The notes under the pieces: generated by a model | Database searches by the model: none | What the model was told of the DNA's origin: nothing | The model's input: the letters and a program-made list of their open reading frames with translations, nothing else | Position numbers and translations under genes: made by a program | Shown: positions 11,237-20,586 of the stretch, piece after piece | Layout of the letters: the number at the start of each line of letters is the position of its first letter | How positions within the stretch are numbered: position 1 is the stretch's first letter | Assembly (NCBI RefSeq): GCF_900172355.1 | Contig: NZ_FWFZ01000011.1 | Span: 1 to 64,000 of the forward strand | Direction of reading: 5' to 3' | Source: Roseisalinus antarcticus | GTDB taxonomy: Bacteria; Pseudomonadota; Alphaproteobacteria; Rhodobacterales; Rhodobacteraceae | Length of the DNA: 64,000 nt

Positions 11237-11597
11237 CTTGACGGGGTTTTGCCGACATTGCCCGCCCCGCGAGGGGGGAGCAAGGACGAAGTCCGGCGAA
11301 TTGCCGTGGCCGGGCCCGGGCCCGCGGGGTGTGCCCCCGAAAAGGGCGGTGCGTCGGGGCGGCCCGGCCGCCGGGCCCCGGGCGGGGGCCGAAGGCGCCC
11401 ATGGCCCCCCCGGCGGCGGGCTTCGGGAAATGGCCCCACCCCTGCCCATGCTCAGCCACAAAGTCGCGCTAGAGCTGTCACCCGACCCTCGAACGGGGCG
11501 CCCCCGTCGGCCCACATTGCGGAACCCGGCGCGGGACGGCCACCGGCAAACGACAAACGACAAACGACAACAGCAATCGCGGAGCAGGCGAAGCGCT
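11237..11597. other. Intergenic region, lon to membrane protein
   Basis: About 360 very GC-rich bases with runs of C and G and no gene with a credible start. Towards the right end there are three tandem copies of the heptamer AAACGAC (11548-11568). The following gene is preceded by GGAG at 11581. Confidence 0.5.
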
Positions 11598-12476
11598 ATG
11601 ACACGGAATCCACTTCTCGAGCGACTGCTCGGACAGATGCGGCGGCTCAATGTCCTTGCCGTCTGTGCGATCCTCGCCGCCTCGCAGGTGACCGAGACCC
11701 TGCCGGCGCTGCTGGCCGCGGGTCTCGGGGCGCTGTGCTTCGGTGCCCTGGTCCTGATCGCGATCCCGGCCTGGCGGCAGGCGCTGGAGGTCGCGGGCAT
11801 CGGGGCCGTGCTCGCCTCGGTCGCCCCGCTGCCAATCGACATGCTGCCCGGTATCTGGCTGGGCCTGTCGGCGCTGTCCTACGTCCTGCTCTATGGGTCC
11901 TGGCACAACCGTCCCGCCCTGCGCCTGAACCTGGAGACGCGGCGCCGGATCTCGGTCCCCGGCTCGCCTGCCGCGGTCTGGCGCCGGGTGGTGCCCGGGG
12001 CCTCGCACCCGGCGGACCACTGGTCCGGCAAGCTGATCGATTTCGACGCGGACAAGGACGACCTGGACACGCTCTACCTGCGGTTCCGCACCGCGGACGG
12101 GCTGTTCGAGGAGGCCAGCATCGCATTCCTGGAAAAGACCAAGCCCCTGCGCTGCCGCTACCTGATCGAGCGGGCGAATGCCGCCGGCACCGACGAGGCC
12201 GAGGTTACGCTGACGATCTCGCAGAACCCCGATGACGGCGGCTGCACCGTCGAGACGGTGATGATCCAGCCCGAGCTGCCGCCCGGGATCGCGCTGGCCA
12301 GGTGGTTCGACGAGGTCGATGCCCAGGCCGACGGCACGGGAGCCCTGATCCACGCCCGCCGCAAGCTTTCGCTGCCCATGCTGTCGCGGCGCGGGTCGGC
12401 GCGGCAGGGCGATGGCGCGGCGACCGGCGACGCCGAGCCCGAGATCCTGCCCGATCCAGAGCTTGCCCAGGGCTGA
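11598..12476 (+). CDS. Membrane protein with SRPBCC-like C-terminal domain
   Basis: A 292-residue protein of unknown function. The N-terminal 100 residues form three or four hydrophobic helices (LNVLAVCAILAAS, LLAAGLGALCFGALVLIAI, VAGIGAVLASVAPLPI, GIWLGLSALSYVLLYG). The rest is soluble and begins with SVPGSPAAVWRRVVPGAS, the pattern seen at the start of START/SRPBCC lipid-binding folds, with alternating beta strands after it. The ATG at 11598 is the first start that makes sense of the coding pattern. It is convergent with tgt (18 bases between stops). The fold assignment is tentative. Confidence 0.7.
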   Translation: MTRNPLLERLLGQMRRLNVLAVCAILAASQVTETLPALLAAGLGALCFGALVLIAIPAWRQALEVAGIGAVLASVAPLPIDMLPGIWLGLSALSYVLLYGSWHNRPALRLNLETRRRISVPGSPAAVWRRVVPGASHPADHWSGKLIDFDADKDDLDTLYLRFRTADGLFEEASIAFLEKTKPLRCRYLIERANAAGTDEAEVTLTISQNPDDGGCTVETVMIQPELPPGIALARWFDEVDAQADGTGALIHARRKLSLPMLSRRGSARQGDGAATGDAEPEILPDPELAQG

Positions 12477-12494
12477 GCGGCAGGCCGGCCAAGA

Positions 12495-14047
<1,553 letters not shown>

Positions 14048-14539
14048 TCAGTCCGCGCCGCGGGCGGCCAGCCAGGCCTCCATCATCGCAATCTCGGCCT
14101 CTTGCCCGGCGATGATGCCCTCGGCGAGCGCACGGGTCTCGGGATCGGTGCCATGCTCCAGCAAGACCCGGGCCATGTCCACCGCGCCCCGATGATGCGG
14201 GATCATGCCACGGATGAAATCCTCGTCCGGGTCGCCGCTGAAGGGGATCGCCATGCCGGCATGCATCTCGGCATTGATCCGCTGCCACGCGGCGATCACC
14301 GGATCCTCGGAGAGCGGCGCATCCATGGCCCCGTGGTCCATGGCGTCATGATCCATCTCGGCATGATCCATATCGGAACGGTCCATATCGGAGTGATCCA
14401 TCCCGGAGTGATCCATCTCGGAACGGTCCATATCGGAGTGATCGCCGGCCCCGGACGCGGCGGCGGTGCCGGTCTCGGCGATGCCGTCCAGGGGCAGCAG
14501 GCAAAGCAACAGCACCCCCGCGAGCTCAGATCTTTTCAT
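14048..14539 (-). CDS. DUF305 protein with Met/Asp/His pentad array
   Basis: A 163-residue exported protein. Residues 1-21 form a signal peptide. Residues 34-73 are eight pentads of the type [20 protein letters not shown], a Met/Asp/His-rich array that could bind copper or another metal. The C-terminal half is a DUF305 domain (four-helix, ferritin-like) with the hallmark [13 protein letters not shown]. Relatives often sit beside copper-resistance genes, but here the neighbours are a RimK fusion and an arsenic operon. The start ATG follows GGAG and AGGA. Metal binding is inferred from composition only. Confidence 0.88.
   Translation of the reverse strand: MKRSELAGVLLLCLLPLDGIAETGTAAASGAGDHSDMDRSEMDHSGMDHSDMDRSDMDHAEMDHDAMDHGAMDAPLSEDPVIAAWQRINAEMHAGMAIPFSGDPDEDFIRGMIPHHRGAVDMARVLLEHGTDPETRALAEGIIAGQEAEIAMMEAWLAARGAD
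14321..14440 (-). repeat. Eight 15-nt tandem units encoding MDxx pentads
   Basis: Within the DUF305 gene, words such as ATCCATATCGGA and CGGAGTGATCC recur every 15 bases. The array is in frame and codes for residues 34-73. Confidence 0.8.
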
Positions 14540-14682
14540 TCCTGTTTCTCCAATTGCAAGACGCGCGGCGGCCGCGCAGGACCACCCGCATCGAGCCTAT
14601 CACGGGCTCCGGGTACGCGACCCGCCCTTTCCTCGGCGACACGGCCTTGTTACCTCTGCGCCACGCAGCCGAGAGGACCTCC

Positions 14683-16101
14683 ATGCCCGACGACATCCCC
14701 GCCGACCTGATCCGCCTTGGCTGGGAGGAATGGCTCGGCCTGCCGGACCTCGGCCTGCCCACGCTCAAGGCCAAGGTGGATACCGGGGCGCGGACCTCCG
14801 CACTCCATGCCTTCGACATCGAGACCTTCGGCACCGCCCGCGCCCCCAAGGTCCGCTTCGCGATCCATCCCCTGCCCGGCCGCGACGACCTGTCGATCAC
14901 CTGCTCGGCCCCGATCGTGGACCGCCGCGAGGTCACCTCGTCGAACGGCGAGACCGAGCTGCGCTTCGTCATCGAGACCACGATCGATGTCGGCGAGGGC
15001 GAGAGCTGGCCGATCGAGATCACCCTGACCGACCGCGGCGACATGCGCAGCCGGATGCTTCTGGGCCGGCAGGCGCTGCGCGAGGATTGCGTGGTGGCCC
15101 CCTCCGAACGCTTTCTGCGGCCCGAGCGCAGCTATGACGTCTATTCCGCGCGCAAGATCAAGGCGACCCAGCCCAACCGGATCCTGCGGATCGCCGTGCT
15201 CAGCCGCGAGCCCAACAGCTATTCCACCAAGCGCATCGTCCACGAAGGCGAGACCCGGGGCCATGTGGTCGAGGTCATCGACACCACGCGCTGCTACATG
15301 GCGATCAACGCGCTGGCGCCCGAGATCCACTACGACGGCAAGCGCTTGCCCCGCTACGACGCGGTGATCCCGCGGATCGGCGCCTCGATCACCCCCTACG
15401 GCACCGCCGTGATCCGCCAGTTCGAGACGCTGGGCACCTATTGCGTCAACGGCTCGGCCGGGATCACCGCCAGCCGGGACAAGCTGCACGCGCACCAGGT
15501 GCTGGCGCGGCACCGGATCGGGATGCCGACCACGGCTTTCGCGTCGTCGCCCAAGGACACCGACAACCTGATCGGGCTGGTGGGCACCGCACCGCTGATC
15601 GTCAAGCTGCTCGAATCGACACAAGGCAAGGGCGTGGTGATGGCCGAGACCAAGAAGGCCGCGCAATCGGTGATCGACGCCTTCCGCGGCCTGCGCGCCA
15701 ATTTCCTGGTGCAGGATTTCGTCAAGGAGGCCGCGGGCGAGGACATCCGCTGTTTCGTCATCGCCGGCAAGGTCGTGGCCGCGATGCGCCGCACATCGGC
15801 GGGCGACGATTTCCGCTCCAACCTGCATCGGGGCGGCCAGGCGCAATCGGTCAAGATCACCCGCGAGGAACGCACCGCCGCCGTCAAATCGGCCCGCGCC
15901 TTCGGGCTGAACCTGGCGGGCGTCGATCTTCTGCGCTCCAACGACGGGCCGAAGATCCTCGAGGTCAACTCGAGCCCCGGCTTCGAGGGCATTGAAAAGG
16001 CGTCGAAAAAGAACCTCGCCGCGGCGCTGTACGAAGAGATCGAGCGCCAGGTCAAGCCCGCCCCGCTGAAACCCAAGAGCAAGACCGCCAAGGCCGGCTG
16101 A
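14683..16101 (+). CDS. RimB-like aspartic protease domain fused to RimK-type ATP-grasp ligase
   Basis: A 472-residue two-domain protein. Residues about 10-150 match the ATP-dependent zinc protease (PF05618, retropepsin-like) family with the active-site motif KVDTGARTSALHA (D33-T34-G35). Residues about 165-455 are a RimK-type ATP-grasp enzyme, with VIPRIGASITPYG, the glycine-rich loop LLESTQGKGV, QDFVKEAAGEDIRCFV and the Mg-binding ILEVNSSPGFEGIE. RimK relatives add glutamates to proteins such as ribosomal S6; the protease-like domain could trim them. The ATG at 14683 follows GAGAGGA. The tail is Lys-rich. The substrate is unknown. Confidence 0.9.
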   Translation: MPDDIPADLIRLGWEEWLGLPDLGLPTLKAKVDTGARTSALHAFDIETFGTARAPKVRFAIHPLPGRDDLSITCSAPIVDRREVTSSNGETELRFVIETTIDVGEGESWPIEITLTDRGDMRSRMLLGRQALREDCVVAPSERFLRPERSYDVYSARKIKATQPNRILRIAVLSREPNSYSTKRIVHEGETRGHVVEVIDTTRCYMAINALAPEIHYDGKRLPRYDAVIPRIGASITPYGTAVIRQFETLGTYCVNGSAGITASRDKLHAHQVLARHRIGMPTTAFASSPKDTDNLIGLVGTAPLIVKLLESTQGKGVVMAETKKAAQSVIDAFRGLRANFLVQDFVKEAAGEDIRCFVIAGKVVAAMRRTSAGDDFRSNLHRGGQAQSVKITREERTAAVKSARAFGLNLAGVDLLRSNDGPKILEVNSSPGFEGIEKASKKNLAAALYEEIERQVKPAPLKPKSKTAKAG

Positions 16102-16153
16102 GCCCGGGCCGGGCAGGCCTTGCCGGCAGGCTTGACTGGTGCGCATCAATTCG

Positions 16154-16169
16154 ATATTTCGCGAAATAT
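16154..16169. promoter_or_regulatory. ArsR operator overlapping the arsR promoter
   Basis: ATATTTCGCGAAATAT is a perfect 16-bp palindrome ending at the arsR start codon. TTGACT at 16132-16137 is a -35 box at the right distance, so the palindrome covers the -10 region. Binding of ArsR here would shut the operon. The predicted start site falls at about the ATG, which suggests a leaderless mRNA. Confidence 0.7.
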
Positions 16170-16503
16170 GGAAATGAATGATGCCGTCGACACCTTCGCC
16201 GCCCTGGGCCAGCCCCTGCGGCTCTCGGTCCTGCGCCGCCTGGTGCAGGCCGGCCCCCCCGGCCTGACCGCCGGCCAGATCGCCGAGGACCACGGCACCT
16301 TGGCCAACACCCTGTCGTCGCACCTGCGGGTGCTGTCCGCGGCGCGCCTGGTGACCGCCACCCGCGAGGGGCGGCACATCCGCTACCGCGCCGACATGGA
16401 GGGGCTGCGCACCATCATGTCCTTCCTGCTGGAGGATTGCTGCGGCGGCAGACCCGCGCTCTGCCGGCCGGTCATCGCCGAGATCGCCGATCTTGCCTGT
16501 TGA
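16168..16503 (+). CDS. arsR: ArsR-family metalloregulator
   Basis: A 111-residue winged-helix repressor that releases DNA when it binds arsenite. The fold is seen as ALGQPLRLSVLRRLV, LTAGQIAEDHGTLANTLSSHLRVL (recognition helix) and the wing EGRHIRYRA. A C-terminal pair ('EDCC', then PALCRP) supplies cysteines that could bind As(III). The start is ATG 16168 or 16174; neither has a good Shine-Dalgarno, in keeping with a leaderless message. arsC follows seven bases after the stop. The regulator probably represses arsR-arsC-aquaporin through the palindrome at its start. Confidence 0.9.
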   Translation: MEMNDAVDTFAALGQPLRLSVLRRLVQAGPPGLTAGQIAEDHGTLANTLSSHLRVLSAARLVTATREGRHIRYRADMEGLRTIMSFLLEDCCGGRPALCRPVIAEIADLAC

Positions 16504-16510
16504 GGACCCG

Positions 16511-17011
16511 ATGCGCCGCCCTGCCCCCCGCAATGTCCTGGTGCTCTGCACCGGCAATTCCGCCCGCTCGATCCTGGGCGAGGTCCTGTTCCGCGATGCG
16601 ACGGCCGGGCGTTTTCGCGGCTATTCCGCCGGGTCGCAGCCCAAGGAGGCGCCGCACCCCGACGCGCTCCGCCTGCTGGCCGAGAAGGGGCACGACACCA
16701 CGGGCCTTGCGTCGAAAAGCTGGGATGTCTTCGCAGCCCCCGACGCGCCGCGGATGGATATCGTGATCACGGTCTGCGATTCGGCGGCAAGCGAGACCTG
16801 CCCCTACTGGCCGGGCGCCCCGGTTCGCGCCCATTGGGGCCTGCCGGACCCGGCCGGCGTGACCGACCCCGCCGCCCGCGCCCGCGCCTTCGCCGAGACC
16901 TACAGGGCGCTCGCCGCCCGGATCGACCGGCTGATGGCCCTGCCCGAGGATCCGGGCGCGGCCGAGCTGCAGGCCGCGCTGTCGGCGCCGGGGACCGACG
17001 ATTGCCTTTGA
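16511..17011 (+). CDS. arsC: Arsenate reductase, low-molecular-weight phosphatase type
   Basis: A 166-residue thiol-dependent arsenate reductase that converts arsenate to arsenite in the cytoplasm. The P-loop LCTGNSARS has the nucleophile C13 and R19. The later DIVITVCDSAASETCPYWPG holds the two further cysteines used for redox relay, and WGLPDPAG carries the catalytic Asp. The ATG at 16511 follows GAGGA, right after the arsR stop. It is the second gene of the ars operon. Confidence 0.94.
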   Translation: MRRPAPRNVLVLCTGNSARSILGEVLFRDATAGRFRGYSAGSQPKEAPHPDALRLLAEKGHDTTGLASKSWDVFAAPDAPRMDIVITVCDSAASETCPYWPGAPVRAHWGLPDPAGVTDPAARARAFAETYRALAARIDRLMALPEDPGAAELQAALSAPGTDDCL

Positions 17012-17027
17012 TCTTGCACGACGGCTG

Positions 17028-17744
17028 GTGGCCGAGGCGATGGGAACCGGGCTGCTGGTCTGCACGGTGGTGGGGTCCGGCATCATGGCCGAATCCCTGA
17101 CCGGGGACACTGCGCTCGCCCTGTTGGGCAACACCCTGCCCACCGGGGCGATCCTGGTGGTGCTGATCACGATCCTCGGCCCGGTGTCGGGGGCGCAGTT
17201 CAATCCCGCGGTGACCCTGGCGCTGGCCCTGCGGCGTGCGCTGCCCTGGCGCGAGGTCGCGCCCTATGTCTGCGCCCAGATCGGCGGCGGCCTGCTGGGC
17301 AGCGAGCTGGCCCACGGCATGTTCGACCTGTCGCTGGTCCAGGTCAGCACACATGTCCGCACCGGATCCGGCCAGTGGCTGGCCGAGCTTGTCGCCACCT
17401 TCGGCCTGATGGCGGCGATCCTGGGCGGGCTGCGGTTCCGGTCCGACGCGGTGCCGTGGCTGGTCGGGCTCTACATCACAGCCGCCTACTGGTTCACCGC
17501 CTCCACCAGCTTCGCCAACCCCGCGGTCGCGATCGCCCGTGCCGCCACCGACACCTTCTCGGGCATCCGCCCGGTCGACGTGCCGCCCTTCATCCTGGCG
17601 CAGCTGGCGGGCGCCGCGCTGGCCTCGGCGGTCATCGGCTGGCTGCTCTACCCAGCAGAGCGCAGCCCCGACCCACTGCGCTGGCGGCTGAGACGTCGAA
17701 ACCGGCGCCCGGCCCGGCCCATGCGTCGCATCGCACCTGGCTGA
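17028..17744 (+). CDS. Aquaporin/aquaglyceroporin-family channel, arsenite efflux type
   Basis: A membrane channel of the MIP family with about six membrane helices and both NPA boxes (SGAQFNPAVTLAL and SFANPAVAIAR). Next to arsR and arsC it most likely lets arsenite leave the cell, as AqpS does in rhizobia. The first usable start is GTG 17028. However, the in-frame codons before it (17001 on, IAFDLARRL) look like the usual family N-terminus and have no ATG, GTG or TTG, so translation may begin at ATT 17001 or by frameshift from arsC, whose stop is at 17011. The Arg/Pro-rich C-terminus is unusual. Confidence 0.85.
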   Translation: MAEAMGTGLLVCTVVGSGIMAESLTGDTALALLGNTLPTGAILVVLITILGPVSGAQFNPAVTLALALRRALPWREVAPYVCAQIGGGLLGSELAHGMFDLSLVQVSTHVRTGSGQWLAELVATFGLMAAILGGLRFRSDAVPWLVGLYITAAYWFTASTSFANPAVAIARAATDTFSGIRPVDVPPFILAQLAGAALASAVIGWLLYPAERSPDPLRWRLRRRNRRPARPMRRIAPG

Positions 17745-17868
17745 ATGAATGGGCCGCGGCAGCGGCGCCGCGAGATTGCGGCCACGTCGGCCCGAATGCC
17801 CCCGCGCCCCTTTACGATCCGGCCGATAAACCTTATGCTTTCGATCAACCAAAGGCACCGGAGCCTCC

Positions 17869-18231
17869 ATGACCGAACAGGCACCGCCCCTCGAGGGCAC
17901 CCCGCTCATCAAACCCTCCACGACCGATCACCCGCTTTACGACAGCGTGGTCGAGGCATGCCGCAGCGTCTATGACCCGGAAATCCCGGTCAATATCTAC
18001 GACCTCGGCCTTGTCTACACGATCGAGATCGACGCCGAGGGCGCCGTGCGCATCGACATGACGCTGACGGCGCCCGGCTGCCCGGTCGCCGGAGAGATGC
18101 CCGGCTGGGTCGCCGGCGCGGTAGAACCCCTGCCCGGGGTCAAGCAGGTCGATGTCGAACTGACCTGGGATCCGCCTTGGGGCATGGACATGATGTCCGA
18201 CGAAGCGCGGCTCGAACTGGGCTTCATGTAG
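17869..18231 (+). CDS. sufT: SufT-like DUF59 Fe-S assembly protein
   Basis: A 120-residue protein of the MIP18/PaaD-like (DUF59) family that helps mature Fe-S proteins. Family marks are VYDPEIPVNIYDLGLVYTI, the TAPGCPVAG segment with its conserved Cys, and the C-terminal ELTWDPPWGMDMMSDEARLELG, all typical of the Suf-linked form. The N-terminal 30 residues are a variable extension. In relatives this gene normally stands at the end of the suf operon next to sufA. Here sufA is 2.3 kb downstream and three other genes lie between. Confidence 0.92.
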   Translation: MTEQAPPLEGTPLIKPSTTDHPLYDSVVEACRSVYDPEIPVNIYDLGLVYTIEIDAEGAVRIDMTLTAPGCPVAGEMPGWVAGAVEPLPGVKQVDVELTWDPPWGMDMMSDEARLELGFM

Positions 18232-18598
18232 CGCCCGCCCCCTCCGGACCCTGCAGTGGCCCGCGCCGCGGACCGGATTGCGTCCTGGCGTTCCGTGGTC
18301 GCAAGCCCCACCGACCGGCCACGCCTCTGCGGGAAAACCTGCCCAATTCGTCGAAGCTTCGTGATTTATCCGCCGGTCGGGCGCTGATCTGTGACCTGCG
18401 TCACAGTCTTCAGCGCCTCTGACCAGCCATGGTGGGACACCCTGTCGCGTATTGGTGTGGATCCCGGCCGTTTTGTACTTTTCGCCACTTTCGTCCGGGA
18501 AAATCCGGCCCCTAGCCTCAAAAGCAATATATTTCCCTTGCAATTCAAAAAGCAATTCTTTTTACTTGCTTTATGATTTGCAAAGGATCCGACCCGCA
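18232..18598. promoter_or_regulatory. Regulatory intergenic region upstream of the SatD gene
   Basis: A 367-base gap without a gene. TGTGA-CCTGCG-TCACA at 18390-18405 is a perfect Crp-type palindrome. Bases 18515-18590 form an AT-rich island, rare in this window, with repeated GCAA/TTGC words (18523, 18538, 18551, 18566) ending in the palindrome TTTGCAAA (18577-18584), 14 bases before the SatD ATG. These look like operator sites. The binding proteins are not identified. Confidence 0.55.
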
Positions 18599-19255
18599 AT
18601 GACAGCCGCGGCCCACGCCGTCCTGACCGGAGACCTCATCGCCTCGCGCACGGCCGGCACCGCTGCGGTCGAGGCCGCGATGGGCGCCCTTCAGTCCTGC
18701 GCACGGGATCTGGGCGACGAACTCGGCGCCGATCTGCGCTTCACCCGGTTCCGGGGCGACGGCTGGCAGCTTCACCTGACCGATACGTCCCGCGTGCTCG
18801 ATGTGATGCTGGCGCTGGTGGCCGGTCTTCGGGTGGCGGAGACCGGGCTGGGCACGCGAATCGCCGCCGGGCTCGGGCCGGTCGAGACGCTGGGCACCGC
18901 GGATCTCTCGGATGCCACAGGCGAGGCGTTCTTCGTCTCGGGTGACCTGCTGGAACGGATCGGCGTCCGGCGGCGGCTGGCCATCGGCGGGGCCGGGATC
19001 GGGCCCTGGCAGGTGGCGGTGGTGGATCTGCTGGATCACATCGCCTTCGGCTGGTCCGCCGCCCAGGCCGAGGCGGTGGCCCTCGCCGCCACGCCCGCCC
19101 GTCCCACCCAGGACGAGATCTCGGGCCGGCTCGGCATCACCCGGCAGGCGGTGCAGGCCCGGCTCGCCGCCGCCGGAGAGGCGCATCTGCAGACCGCCCT
19201 GCGCAGCTTTCGCGCACATGACTATACCGCGCCCGGCCGCGGCGCCGAAGGCTGA
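18599..19255 (+). CDS. SatD-family protein with C-terminal helix-turn-helix
   Basis: A 218-residue protein resembling the SatD family. It opens with HAVLTGDLIASR and has RFTRFRGDGWQLHL, the motif pair that defines the family; then GLRVAETGLGTRIAAGLG and GEAFFVSGDLLE. The last 60 residues contain a probable helix-turn-helix (TQDEISGRLGITRQAVQARL), so it may bind DNA and control itself through the AT-rich boxes before it. The molecular function of SatD is unknown. It is six bases from a DUF3307 membrane protein, a partner I recall for this family in other phyla. Confidence 0.75.
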   Translation: MTAAAHAVLTGDLIASRTAGTAAVEAAMGALQSCARDLGDELGADLRFTRFRGDGWQLHLTDTSRVLDVMLALVAGLRVAETGLGTRIAAGLGPVETLGTADLSDATGEAFFVSGDLLERIGVRRRLAIGGAGIGPWQVAVVDLLDHIAFGWSAAQAEAVALAATPARPTQDEISGRLGITRQAVQARLAAAGEAHLQTALRSFRAHDYTAPGRGAEG

Positions 19256-19261
19256 GCGCCC

Positions 19262-19981
19262 ATGGCGGAAACCTTCGTCGCCCTGCTTTTCGCCCATGTG
19301 CTCGCGGATTTCGTGCTGCAGACCGATGCCATGGTGCGCCGCAAGGCGGAACCGCTGATCCTGCTGGCCCATGCGGCCGTGGTTCTGGTCACGGCGCTGG
19401 CGGTTCTGGGCACGCTGACCGCCTGGCCGGTCTATGCGCTGGCGGCGGCCCACCTGGCCATCGACACGGTCAAGCTGCAGGTCGGCGACCGGCTGGGGCC
19501 CTATCTGCTCGACCAGGCGGCCCATGTGGCGAGCCTGGCGGCGGTGGCGCTGGTGGCGCCCGCGCTCTGGGCGGCCAGCGTCTGGGCCGGCGCGGCGCCC
19601 GACGCACTCGCCGCCGCCCTGCCCGCGATCCTGCTGCACCTGGCGGGCTTCATCGTCGCCGTGCGCGCGGGCGGCTTCACCGTGGGCAAGCTGCTGGAGC
19701 CGATGACCGCGCACTGGACCCGCGCCCGGATCCTCGGCGGCGGCTTTCCCCAGGCCGGCCTGCTGATCGGCCAGCTGGAGCGCGGGCTGACCTTCGCGCT
19801 GGTGCTGGCGGGCCAGCCCACGGCCGTGGCCTTCCTGATCGCCGCCAAATCCGTCCTGCGGTTCAACGCCACACGGGAAGACCGCAGGATCGCTGAATAC
19901 GTCATAATCGGCACGCTCGCCTCGGTGGGCTGGGCCTTGTTCGCCGCCTATGCGACGCTCTGGCTGAACGCGCAGCTGTAG
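19262..19981 (+). CDS. DUF3307 integral membrane protein
   Basis: A 239-residue protein with about six hydrophobic helices. Polar residues recur inside the membrane segments: FAHVLADFVLQTD near the N-terminus, AAHLAIDTVKL around residue 70, YLLDQAAHV around 85, and AAKSVLRF plus EYVIIGTLAS near the C-terminus. The repeated His/Asp pairs in helices hint at a metal- or ion-handling site. The family has no known function. It follows the SatD gene by six bases and is clearly co-transcribed. Confidence 0.78.
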   Translation: MAETFVALLFAHVLADFVLQTDAMVRRKAEPLILLAHAAVVLVTALAVLGTLTAWPVYALAAAHLAIDTVKLQVGDRLGPYLLDQAAHVASLAAVALVAPALWAASVWAGAAPDALAAALPAILLHLAGFIVAVRAGGFTVGKLLEPMTAHWTRARILGGGFPQAGLLIGQLERGLTFALVLAGQPTAVAFLIAAKSVLRFNATREDRRIAEYVIIGTLASVGWALFAAYATLWLNAQL

Positions 19982-19990
19982 GAGACGGAC

Positions 19991-20539
19991 GTGACGGAAC
20001 GCGAAAAGATGATCGCCGGAGAGCTTTATCGGGCGGGCGATCCGGAACTGGTCGAGATGCGCAAGCGGGCGCAGGCGCTGACGCGGGCCTATAATGCCAC
20101 CACCTACGGCGAGGATGCCGTGCGCCGCCCGCTGCTGGAGGCGCTGCTGGGCGCGGGCGGCCACGCCGCCGTGATCCGCCCGCCGTTCCACGTGGATTAC
20201 GGCAGCAACATCCACCTGGGGCGCGGCGTCTTTCTCAACTTCGGCTGCGTGATCCTGGATGTCTGCCCGGTGCGGATCGGCGACCGGAGCGAGATCGGCC
20301 CCTATGTCCAGATCATCGCCGCCGACCATCCGCGCGATCCGCAGATCCGCCGCTCGGGCCTGGAGCTGGGCCGGCCGGTGACCCTGGGCGCCCATGTCTG
20401 GGTCGGCGCGGGCGCGATCGTGCTGCCCGGGGTCAGCATCGGCGACGACGCCATCATCGGCGCCGGGGCGGTTGTCACCCGCGACGTGGCGGCGGGCGTC
20501 ACCGTGGCGGGAAACCCCGCCCGGCCCATCGGCCCTTGA
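19991..20539 (+). CDS. Maltose/galactoside O-acetyltransferase-like hexapeptide enzyme
   Basis: A 182-residue acetyl-CoA-dependent transferase with a left-handed beta helix (NodL/Maa/LacA group). After the N-terminal MTEREKMIAGELYRAGDPEL helix come FHVDYGSNIHLG, NFGCVILDVCPVRIGD, and IIAADHPRDP with the catalytic His, then hexapeptide turns to PGVSIGDDAIIGAGAVVTRD. The start is GTG at 19991 after GGAGA. It lies 9 bases after the DUF3307 gene and 47 before sufA, so it belongs to the block inserted between sufT and sufA. The acceptor sugar or alcohol is not known. Confidence 0.88.
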   Translation: MTEREKMIAGELYRAGDPELVEMRKRAQALTRAYNATTYGEDAVRRPLLEALLGAGGHAAVIRPPFHVDYGSNIHLGRGVFLNFGCVILDVCPVRIGDRSEIGPYVQIIAADHPRDPQIRRSGLELGRPVTLGAHVWVGAGAIVLPGVSIGDDAIIGAGAVVTRDVAAGVTVAGNPARPIGP

Positions 20540-20586
20540 GACGGACCGCCCCCCGCCTTATGTTGGGCGGTGAAAAGAGAGGTGCC

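Noticed and set aside
14321-14440. Tandem repeats considered as a CRISPR array
   Set aside because: The units are 15 bases, contiguous, in frame and code for a protein tract; there are no spacers and no cas genes.
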